From NCBI GenBank assembly GCA_018653085.1, contig JABIAY010000035.1, positions 1-64,000 on the forward strand: a DNA stretch of 64,000 nucleotides, written 5' to 3'. Origin of the DNA: Nitrospina sp. (GTDB lineage Bacteria; Nitrospinota; Nitrospinia; Nitrospinales; VA-1). Within the stretch, counting starts at the first letter, position 1; every line of letters begins with the position of its first letter. The translations under genes were made by a program, and so were the position numbers. A model generated the notes under the pieces. That model searched no databases and was not told the origin of the DNA. It was given only the letters and a program-made list of their open reading frames with translations. Positions 30,279 through 39,100 of this stretch are shown here, piece after piece.

Positions 30279-31424
30279 TTAAATCCGGTCCCGGGATGAA
30301 AAATATTCAGTCATCGAATGCAATAACTTTTGGTTGTCTTCTCGCTCCCTCAATGAAATTCGGAAAAAACTTTCATCGAGTCCGCGAAAGTTCCCACAGT
30401 TTCTTATAAGGAGAGACTGCGATAACAAATGCTGATATAAACCTCTGGCAACTTCGGCGCTTTGGTCTCGTGTGCGGATTAAGAAAAAATTGGTTTCAGA
30501 AGGAAAAGTTTCGACTTGCGTTACAGACTTTAAAGTCTCAAGCATAAAACTCCTTTCATGCCTGACCCAGTTCAGGGTTCTCTCCTTAAAGGCACTATCC
30601 AAAATAACTTCCGCCCCTACGGCCTGGGCTAAAGCGTTTACCGACCATGGATATTGGTAGGGGGCTATTTGCCGGATTCTTTCCGGGTGCAGGATGCCGT
30701 ATCCAATTCTAAGCCCGGGAATCGAATAAAACTTGGTCAGGGATCGAACCAGAATCGTGTTTGGACTCCTCGTCAATAAGTTCCACGCGGAATTATCGAC
30801 GGAAGAAAAATCGATGAAAGCCTCATCAATAATTAAAATAATATTTCGGTCCTCGCAGTATTCCTGAAAAGAAGGGAGAAATTCACTATAGAGTTTTCCG
30901 GTGGGACTGGCAGGGTGACCTAAAACAAGGGCTCCAAGTTGCTTGATGGCATCCAGTTTCGGGAATAACAGTGAAGGCTCGATTTGGAAACCATTGTTCG
31001 CCGCCAAGGCAATTGAATGAGGGCGAAAGCCAAATGCCGTGAAAGATTTTTCATATTCGGAGAAACACGGATCCAAGATAGCTACCTCTTGCCCTTCGCG
31101 GAGTAAATGGGGGAGAAGATAAATCAACTCTGTGGAACCGTTTGTCACCCGAATCCAATCCTCAGGAACTCCTGTAGTCTGAGAAATACTTTGCGTAACG
31201 ACTGAGCAATGAGGATCTGGGTATTCCTTTAAGAGCCGTGGTGTTTCCAATAACAATTGAGATACACAGCCGGGCGGGGATAAAGGATTGATGCTGGCAC
31301 TGAAATCAATGAGTGTATCCGGGTCGGTTCCGCAAGTCTTAGCGATGGCCTGCGGATTTCCGCCGTGAGTGGGATAGGGGGTGTCCGCTGATTGCAGATT
31401 TATAGAGGATTTTTTATCAATCAT
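30279..31424 (-). CDS. cobD: Threonine-phosphate decarboxylase-like aminotransferase
   Basis: THGGNPQAIAKTCGTDPDTLIDFSASINPLSPP; PLP Lys in VRSLTKFYSIPGLRIGYG. Confidence 0.9.
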   Translation of the reverse strand: MIDKKSSINLQSADTPYPTHGGNPQAIAKTCGTDPDTLIDFSASINPLSPPGCVSQLLLETPRLLKEYPDPHCSVVTQSISQTTGVPEDWIRVTNGSTELIYLLPHLLREGQEVAILDPCFSEYEKSFTAFGFRPHSIALAANNGFQIEPSLLFPKLDAIKQLGALVLGHPASPTGKLYSEFLPSFQEYCEDRNIILIIDEAFIDFSSVDNSAWNLLTRSPNTILVRSLTKFYSIPGLRIGYGILHPERIRQIAPYQYPWSVNALAQAVGAEVILDSAFKERTLNWVRHERSFMLETLKSVTQVETFPSETNFFLIRTRDQSAEVARGLYQHLLSQSLLIRNCGNFRGLDESFFRISLREREDNQKLLHSMTEYFSSRDRI

Positions 31425-32709
31425 TTTTAGTTGAGTCAGGAAAACGAACCTTAAAGTCAGAGGCTGTTCCCTGCCATTTATTGTAGTAAATTAATTTTTC
31501 AACCGGCAGGCGCTTGCCCCACCCGGCCGTTTCGAGCATGGGTTTGGAATAAAACGCTTCCGTATGACCGATACACAAATAGGCCACGGGCTGAATATGA
31601 TCAGGAATATCCAGGTCCTCCTTTAACTGATCATGTGATAAAATGCTCACCCATCCTACTGCGATCCCTTCTGCCCGGGCCGCCAGCCAGAGATTTTGCA
31701 CTGCGCAACAAGTGCTGAACAGGTCCGTTTCGAAAACCGTGCTTCGCCCTAAAACATTGGGACCAAACCGTGTGCGGTCGCAGGTCACACAAATATTGAC
31801 CGCGGCATCCCGAATTCCTTCCAGTTTGAGGGAATTGTAAAGCTTCTGCCGGTCGCCACTGAATTTTTGCGCCGCATCCTCATTGGCATTTTTAAAGTTC
31901 AATGCGATTTTATTTTTCACTGTGGGGTCAGTGATCACCAGAAAATTCCAGGGTTGCATGTACCCGACTGAACCGGCGTGATGGGCCGCATCCAGAATTC
32001 GGCCTAATTTTTCGGGGTCAATGGGTTTGTTGGTAAAGTGGCGCATATCACGACGTTTGTATATGGCTTCGTAAAGCCCCTGTTTTTTTCCGGGAGAAAA
32101 CTCGTGCTCGGATGTTTTGTCTTCCGACTGTTCCGTGTTATTTGTTTTTGAACAAGTTTTTATGCTCATGGGAATTCCCGATACCATACTAACCACTTCA
32201 TCGAACTCTGCCGCGAGTACCTGGTTGGTTTCACCTGCGATATCGCGAAAGGATCTCGCGGAAGGTTCCATGGGAATAATTCCAGAGCCTAACTCATTGG
32301 TGATGACAATAATATCGCTCGCGCAGTTTTTGCATTCACTGATAAATTCATGGACCCGTTGCAGAATGACTTCCCGTGTCATGTTTTTCATGACCATATT
32401 GCTCAACCATAAAGTCATGCAGTCCAGAACGATAGTCCCAGGCTTACCGCCTCTCTCTCTCAATACGCTTGTTGGGTCAAGCGGCTCCTCAATGGTGGTC
32501 CATTCTTTGCCGCGCTCGTTCTGATGTTTTTCAATTCTTTCCGCCATTTCCTCATCGAGAGGTTCTGCGGTAGCGAGAAATATTTTTTGGCCCTCAATAG
32601 TGCTCGTTAATTGGAGAGCATGACGGCTTTTCCCGCTCCGACTTCCGCCTGTAACTAAAACAGTTTTTCCGGACATAAAATCACCCAATTCCCCGTTAGA
32701 GGGCTCCAT
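31417..32709 (-). CDS. Fusion: adenosylcobinamide kinase/guanylyltransferase (CobU/CobP) + BluB-type DMB synthase
   Basis: N-terminal TVLVTGGSRSGKSRHA...IVLDCMTLWLSNM...VITNELGSGIIP (CobU). C-terminal YEAIYKRRDMRHFTNKPIDPEKLGRILDAAHHAGSVGYMQPWNFLVI...TDLFSTCCAVQNLWLAARAEGIAVGWVSI (BluB). Confidence 0.9.
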   Translation of the reverse strand: MEPSNGELGDFMSGKTVLVTGGSRSGKSRHALQLTSTIEGQKIFLATAEPLDEEMAERIEKHQNERGKEWTTIEEPLDPTSVLRERGGKPGTIVLDCMTLWLSNMVMKNMTREVILQRVHEFISECKNCASDIIVITNELGSGIIPMEPSARSFRDIAGETNQVLAAEFDEVVSMVSGIPMSIKTCSKTNNTEQSEDKTSEHEFSPGKKQGLYEAIYKRRDMRHFTNKPIDPEKLGRILDAAHHAGSVGYMQPWNFLVITDPTVKNKIALNFKNANEDAAQKFSGDRQKLYNSLKLEGIRDAAVNICVTCDRTRFGPNVLGRSTVFETDLFSTCCAVQNLWLAARAEGIAVGWVSILSHDQLKEDLDIPDHIQPVAYLCIGHTEAFYSKPMLETAGWGKRLPVEKLIYYNKWQGTASDFKVRFPDSTKND

Positions 32710-33433
32710 AAAATAGTGAAGTGCCGCCGATTAATAAAAATAAGGTCTCTATAATTTCTGTGGTGGCACCAAGAGTGTCCCCTGTGATGCCTCCAATTTT
32801 ATTTCTAAAATGTAATAGTAAGCCGCTAAGTAATACGGCAAATATCATTAGGCTTGCCAATGCCATTACCCCGTCTATATACAGCAAGGCGGCGAAGGGC
32901 AGGGGACACAATGCTAAAAGATAATATTTCCCCTGCTGGTAAAAAGTTTCTGCCAGAGTTTTTTCGGACGGAACGTGGTTGACAAAAACCAGAGCAATAA
33001 CCAGAGCCGTTCGCGCCAGGGCCGGAGCCATGGCAAGCCAGATTAGAGATTCTGCGCGAATTAGTCCAGCTACCCCCGCCAGTTTCAGGAGCACACAAAA
33101 AAGGATTGCCAGCACTCCCATCACGCCAATGCGTGGGTCTTTCATAATCTCCAGCATTTGTTCCCTGGGCCGGTGCGAGAAAAGTCCGTCTGCTGTATCG
33201 GCCAGACCATCCAAATGTAAAGCCCCGGATATAATGACCATGAACAACACATCCCCTACTATGCGAATTTCCGGGTAGGGTGCCAGGCTCAGTAGTTGGT
33301 CTAGGCCATAAAGCAGGCCTCCGATGAAAAGACCGACCAGAGGAAAATAAAGAACCTGCCTTCCATCGGTGCTGATCGCCGGAGACGGTACCGGGATAAT
33401 GGTTAAAAAACCTATTGCGGATAAAAATTTCAA
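32696..33433 (-). CDS. cobS: Adenosylcobinamide-GDP ribazoletransferase
   Basis: AIGFLTIIPVP, ALHLDGLADTADGLFSHRPREQMLEIMKDPRIGVMGVLA. Confidence 0.92.
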   Translation of the reverse strand: MKFLSAIGFLTIIPVPSPAISTDGRQVLYFPLVGLFIGGLLYGLDQLLSLAPYPEIRIVGDVLFMVIISGALHLDGLADTADGLFSHRPREQMLEIMKDPRIGVMGVLAILFCVLLKLAGVAGLIRAESLIWLAMAPALARTALVIALVFVNHVPSEKTLAETFYQQGKYYLLALCPLPFAALLYIDGVMALASLMIFAVLLSGLLLHFRNKIGGITGDTLGATTEIIETLFLLIGGTSLFYGAL

Positions 33434-33453
33434 GTTTAAAGCTCTTCAATAGA

Positions 33454-34038
33454 TTAAAATTCAATACCCTTTTGTGCGGGAATTCCCTGTTCCTTGAAAG
33501 GGTGTTTGATCATCTTCATCTCCGTAACCAGATCGGCTATTTCTATCAATCGGTCAGACGCATTTCTTCCTGTGCAGACAACATGAACCTTTTCAGGTTT
33601 GTTTTTGAGTAATTCCAGAAACTCGTCCTCAGGAAAGAACTGGTAATGCAAAACGTAGTTGATCTCTTCAAATATGACCATTTGATATTTTTCACTCAAT
33701 AATTTCTCTTTGACGATTTCAAAAGCTTTTCGAGCGGTGGCTTTGTCCTGCTCAATATTTTCAGTGTCCCAGGTAAAGCCATCTCCCATAGGGATCACCT
33801 CTACATAAGGAGCCAGTTTTTCAAAAGCCTTACGTTCCCCTGCCTTCCATTGGCCCTTCATGAACTGCATGATGAACACATTCATTTTGTTTCCTGCGGC
33901 ACGCATGGCCAGGCCAAAAGCGGCGGTCGATTTTCCTTTGCCATCGCCTGTATTGACGATGATCAATCCTTTACGTTTTTTTGGGTCTGCCCCTGAAGGT
34001 TTTCTCATGATGTTGGTCTCGTTAGATAATTCAGCCAA
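33454..34038 (-). CDS. cobO: Cob(I)yrinic acid a,c-diamide adenosyltransferase
   Basis: KGLIIVNTGDGKGKSTAAFGLAMRAAGN, FIMQFMKGQWKAGER, FEEINYVLHYQF, VVCTGRNASDRLIEIADLVTEM. Confidence 0.95.
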   Translation of the reverse strand: MAELSNETNIMRKPSGADPKKRKGLIIVNTGDGKGKSTAAFGLAMRAAGNKMNVFIMQFMKGQWKAGERKAFEKLAPYVEVIPMGDGFTWDTENIEQDKATARKAFEIVKEKLLSEKYQMVIFEEINYVLHYQFFPEDEFLELLKNKPEKVHVVCTGRNASDRLIEIADLVTEMKMIKHPFKEQGIPAQKGIEF

Positions 34039-35384
34039 TCCTTATTAGATGCCCAGTAGATATGTGTGTAAAAGGAGTGGCAGTTTTTTATGCGATACCC
34101 GTCCTTTAGAACCACGGGTTTCTTGCTATGACAATCCGTCCACTGCGTTCGTTCCTTATTAACTGTGAAAGTGGAATAGTGGAATTCATGGCCAAAGAGT
34201 ACCGGGTTTTTATTCTTGCTTGAGGTATTGGTCAGTTTTCGGTAACCCAGAGTCAATTTTCTGGCTTTGATGGATGTAGCGAAGTTGAACAGTCCAGCCA
34301 TGGAGAATTTTTTTCCTGTCTCGCTGGTGATATGTTTTCCGAGGTACATGAGCCCACCGCATTCGCCTAGTATCATTTTCCCGGAGGTTCCTGCCTTTTT
34401 GACCTCCTTTAAAAGCGACCGATTTTTGCTCAGGGCTTCAGCGTGTAATTCCGGATAACCGCCAGGGAAATAATACCCATCCATATTGGCTGGCAAATGG
34501 GCATCATGAAGTGGTGAAAAAAAGGAAATATTGAAACCCTGGTGGGACAGAAAATCCAGAGTGTCCTGATAGATGAACTGAAACGCTTCGTCTTTTGCCA
34601 CAGCGATATTGTATGAACCCGATTTTTGTTTTGTCCTCCAGCGTTTTGGTTCCTGTTTCGCAGGAGAAATAGCCCGTGAAGGTTTTTTTAATTTAAAGAG
34701 TTTCAAAAAGGGGCTCAGGTCCATATGGGACTCGATATGCTTGGCCCATTTTTGATAGATGTCATTTTTTTGTTCAAATCCCTGATGCAGTCCAAGATGA
34801 CGGCTGGGTATGCTTAATTCCGGTGATGTCGGCAGGCAGGCGAGAAGTTTTGCCGGAGTGTGGTGTTCAATCGCAGTTTTTATGATGTCCGCATGACGGG
34901 CACTGTTGACGTTGTTAGCAATGACGCCGATCAGGTTCAGTTTTGGGTCGAGCTTCATATATCCCAGGACCAGAGCCGCTGCGGACCGAGCCATGGCTTT
35001 GCCATCGATGACCAGTATAACAGGGAGGTTGAGCAGTTTGGCGATCTGGGCTGTAGATCCCTTTTCAGATTTTGGAGACGCGCCGTCATGCAGGCCCATA
35101 ACCCCCTCAACGATTGCGAGGTCATTCTTACACATAATATCGTTGAATAAATCCTTGACGTATTTTTTACTGCACATGACAGTATCCAGGTTGTAACTTG
35201 GCTGGCTGCACGCCCTTTTGTGATGACTGGGGTCGATATAATCTGGCCCCACCTTGAAGGGTTTGACGGACCATCCCTTATTTTTCAGCAGACGCATGAG
35301 CCCCATAGAAACCGAAGATTTCCCGGCAGAACTATGAGTTCCCGCTACGACCAATCCCTGGTGTTTTTTTAAAGAGTTCGTCAT
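34005..35384 (-). CDS. cbiA: Cobyrinate a,c-diamide synthase
   Basis: GLVVAGTHSSAGKSSVSMGLMRLL, VGPDYIDPSHHKRACSQPSYNLD, GGYPELHAEALSKN, GECGGLMYLG. Confidence 0.93.
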   Translation of the reverse strand: MTNSLKKHQGLVVAGTHSSAGKSSVSMGLMRLLKNKGWSVKPFKVGPDYIDPSHHKRACSQPSYNLDTVMCSKKYVKDLFNDIMCKNDLAIVEGVMGLHDGASPKSEKGSTAQIAKLLNLPVILVIDGKAMARSAAALVLGYMKLDPKLNLIGVIANNVNSARHADIIKTAIEHHTPAKLLACLPTSPELSIPSRHLGLHQGFEQKNDIYQKWAKHIESHMDLSPFLKLFKLKKPSRAISPAKQEPKRWRTKQKSGSYNIAVAKDEAFQFIYQDTLDFLSHQGFNISFFSPLHDAHLPANMDGYYFPGGYPELHAEALSKNRSLLKEVKKAGTSGKMILGECGGLMYLGKHITSETGKKFSMAGLFNFATSIKARKLTLGYRKLTNTSSKNKNPVLFGHEFHYSTFTVNKERTQWTDCHSKKPVVLKDGYRIKNCHSFYTHIYWASNKDWLNYLTRPTS

Positions 35385-35695
35385 TAGGGTTTACTTTTTT
35401 CAATCAAATAAAGTTTTCCTGTTTTGGGGTCTCTAAAAACATTGCCAAGAGATTCATAACCCTCTCCCATACCTTCGATGTTCTTCAGGCCAGGTGGCAT
35501 GTCGGCGAGTTCTTTCCCCCGTTCTATTTTTTTAGCCGTTGTCAGGTGGTCTATCAAGTCCGGACTCAAGGCCGCCAGTGCCGCGATCAGGCCGCAGGCA
35601 AAAACAAGCATGATATCTACAAAATTGGCAAGAGGGCCCAGAGGGTCTTCCTCTTGTTGATCGAATCGACTGCTTCTCCAGGTCGGTGTTTTCAT
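35384..35695 (-). CDS. DUF2149-like protein, ExbD-like single TM with membrane Asp
   Basis: 103 aa; DPLGPLANFVDIMLVFACGLIAALAALS; between exbB-like gene and cbiA. Confidence 0.75.
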   Translation of the reverse strand: MKTPTWRSSRFDQQEEDPLGPLANFVDIMLVFACGLIAALAALSPDLIDHLTTAKKIERGKELADMPPGLKNIEGMGEGYESLGNVFRDPKTGKLYLIEKSKP

Positions 35696-35700
35696 ATATT

Positions 35701-36138
35701 CTAATTTGCGGAACGTAGAGCTTCATCATACCAGCGGCGGCGCAGGCGGCCGAGAATGAAACCGATAATTCCAGCCAGCAGCCCCAGAACTGTCGTGTCG
35801 AAAGCTATGGTTACCGAATCTGTTAATATTGAAAGATCGCCTTGACCCAATCCAGCCAATCCCGGGCCGAGGGGTATTAATGTCCCCATTAAACCGAGCA
35901 TAGGAGACACCCGGGTGAGGATGTCTGTTCGTTCAATCCTTGTCCTGGCAGTGTTTTCAAAAATTTCCCGGTTGTTCTCGTTCAGAGAAATATTTTTAAG
36001 CACCCAAAACCGTTCGCCGATGGCGATTCCCATTTCCCATAAGGCCAGCAAAAGCATTACCCCGAGTCCGATAATAATAGGGTAAAGGAGTGAAGAGACG
36101 AAGTTGTGCATCACGGGCACTGCCCAGTTAGTAGTCAT
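35701..36138 (-). CDS. MotA/TolQ/ExbB-like proton channel protein
   Basis: TRVSPMLGLMGTLIPLGPGLAGLGQGDLSILTDSVTIAFDTTVLGLLAGIIGFILGRLRRRW. Start at 36138 overlaps the cobN-like stop by one base. Confidence 0.85.
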   Translation of the reverse strand: MTTNWAVPVMHNFVSSLLYPIIIGLGVMLLLALWEMGIAIGERFWVLKNISLNENNREIFENTARTRIERTDILTRVSPMLGLMGTLIPLGPGLAGLGQGDLSILTDSVTIAFDTTVLGLLAGIIGFILGRLRRRWYDEALRSAN

Positions 36139-39100
36139 TAATTCTTCTCCCAGGGTTTTTGGCTTCCACGCCGGACTCCTGCCAGGATGAATCCCGCAAT
36201 GGCGCTCCATGCCAGCCATTGATGTTTCATCAAACCATTTTGAATTCCTGCCAGTTCCGACAGGTTTTCCTGTGGATCATTTTCATCGGTTTCATCATAT
36301 TCAACTTCTGCTATTGCGGTCACCATGGAATCTGGGGCTTCTTCCACAATGCGTGCATTGTCCAGAATTGTTTCGAGATTTTTCAATTGCTCGGCGGTAA
36401 GATGTGATGCGATCCAATCATAAATAGGGTGGCCGGGGTGGGTATGCCCACTCCCTGGTAAACCATTTTTGATGATCAGGTCGGCAAAGTTCCGGCTTAA
36501 ATTTTTCAACGTTTCTTCATCTGCTTGCCAAAATCCTTTTTGCGCGGCAACCAGCATGATCGCCAGCATATTGGTTTTCACGTGTGCGTTATGCCCTTTT
36601 TCCAGGAACTCATCGAGCCCAAGTTCATACCGGTCATCCATATAGACCGATTTTACCTCATCCCACATCCAGCTCTTTATAATATCCGGGTTGGTGATTT
36701 GCCAGCCCCAGAGATACTCGAGAAATTCGCTACCTATGGTTCGTGCTCCGGCATAATCGTGCTCCATCAGAGGTTTCAGCCAGGCGGGATTGAGAAACTG
36801 TCCCCTGAGTTCTGCCATAAGGGCTTTATCCAAAGAGGTGAGGGTGGCGTTTTTCGGGTCGGCATGGTGTATCACTTTGGCGGAGGGGGCTTTTCCCGTC
36901 AGGCTTTCTACAGCAAGGCTCAAGCCGCCAAGGTAATCGAAGGCATCATTGTTATCCATCAGTCCGTAAAGGTTGCTGGCTCGTCCCAGATAGGTGTTTT
37001 TAACTTTTGCCAGATTGGCGGTGAAGCGTTTATTCATCCGTTGGCCGCGATAACCCATTCCATAAGCATGTCCCATGCGATTGAGATAAGTCTTGGCAAC
37101 TTCCATTCTGTCCTGCCAGGCTCCGGACCTTTCGGCAAGTTTGTTGACTCCTGCACCATAGGAACCTGGAGCCGCGCCAAAAATACGCAGGCTTGCCTCG
37201 CGCCCCGCCTGACTGCCAGCTACGCCCTGAGAGAGCAACTCCCGAGTTTCCTGAACCCATTGCTGGGCCACCCGGTTTTCTACCAGATTCTCTGTGCCCC
37301 CTGTGGCAAGGTTTTCCAAAGGTGCGAGCGCCGAAGCAAGTGGCATAACCAGCTCAGGGAATTTTTCCCGGATCGTTGTGCTCGCTCCATCCAATGCCAG
37401 AAGAACGGATTTATCCAGCCATTCCAACTGGGCTCCATAAAGATCGCGAAATAATCCTGATGTTACGAAGACCACATCACGTCGCTTGCGGGCATTTTCC
37501 AAAGGAACCCGGCGTACGCCAGTTATTATACCTCGCCCGTTCCATACAGGCTCCAGGCCGAGCATATCGAATCCGAAAGCGATCATGGCACCTTCATCAC
37601 GCACAGCGTCCGAGGCCCAGAGTATGACCGCTTCCTTTTCATCTTTTTCTGCTGGAGTCTCTTTGCGTGCTTTGGCGGCAAGTTCCTTGCCAAGGTTGTA
37701 CCCAAGCCGGGTCGGGAGAAGGCTTCCATCGAGAGCATGAAAGTTTCTCCCAGTGGGCAGAGCCTCAGGAGTGCGGATAGGGTCATTGCCTTTGCCGGGT
37801 TCAACATATCCGCCAGCCAGTGCGTTGAAAAAACTTCGGCGTTCCTCGGCAGGTGAAGACGACAGGTCTGCCAATGCCTTTTTTCGTTTCTGGGTGTCCT
37901 TCTCATCGCCGAGCATGGATTTGAGCATCGTGTCGATGGCTTTTTGTTTCCAGTCGAGACCAAATATATGCAGGCCAAGGGGCATATAGTTTTCCTGCAA
38001 TTGAGTGAGATAATGTCCTGTCTCGTGAACCAACAGCTCATCGTCCACTTCCTCAAAACGAATGCCTCGGACTTTCAATTCGGCGGCCATGCTTGCAGTC
38101 AATTCATCCTTCATATTAAGAGTGTCGATTCGTTCCCGAATTGCTGAAATGGCGCGCACACGTGCCGGGGAACCGGGATCAGGGTCTGCGGCTTCAAAAC
38201 TTTCTACCAATTGTCTCAACCCCAAAAGATCATCATAGAGTTCGGTGGTGCTCAAGGGAGGTGTCAGGTGATCGATCATGACCGCCAATCCGCGTCGTTT
38301 TGCCTGAATGCCTTCACCCACACCATCGACAATATACGGATAGATTCCTGGGGTCTCCCCGGCGATATGCCAGGAGTAGTCCAAAGAACCGACGCCTGTA
38401 CTATGGCGAGGTAAAAATTCGTAGGTGGAATGCCTGCCAACATGAATGATTGCGTCTGCCTTAAAAACGTGGCGTAACCAGAAATAAAATGCCAGATACT
38501 GGTGAGTGGGTGGAAAGGTTGTGTTGGCATGCAAAAGTTCTTCATTGAGTTCCCAGCCTCTTGGCGGTTGGGGGCCCATGAAAATATTTTCAAAACGAAT
38601 GCCCGGGATGAGAATTTGTTCGTCATGAACCATGACTTTTCCCGGTGCGTCGCCCCAGCCGCGGATTGCCTCGATATTTGTTGCGCGAATGGCCTGGCTC
38701 AACGCTTCGGCTTTTCCCCAGTCCCCGTCACCTTTTAAAAGCTTGTGATACTCCTCTTCCAGTTGGTCCAGTAATGAACGTGCCCTGTCCCGGGCTGGAT
38801 GACTGGTCCCCTCCAGAACAAACCTCACATCTCCCATGATTTTTTGTATGAGTCGCTCGGTAAGGAATTTTTCGCCGGTTTGCAATGCGGTTCGCAGATT
38901 TTCATGCAGGAAACCCAGTGGACCTTGTTCCAGTTCTGCACGTAACGTGGTGGGAAGTTGACCCAACCATTGCCGGTATTTATCCGGGGTGACGGTGATT
39001 CCCGATTCGGCCATTTCTTTTAACGCGTCTGCCTGCTCAGGAAGATTGATACCTCTTTCCTGAATGAGGTCCAAAAGGGCTGTCGGGTCTTTCGGCAGGG

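Noticed and set aside
36525-37454. 309 aa plus-strand ORF antisense to the cobN-like gene
   Set aside because: Shadow ORF: the minus strand has clear family motifs and the antisense product has no recognisable domain.
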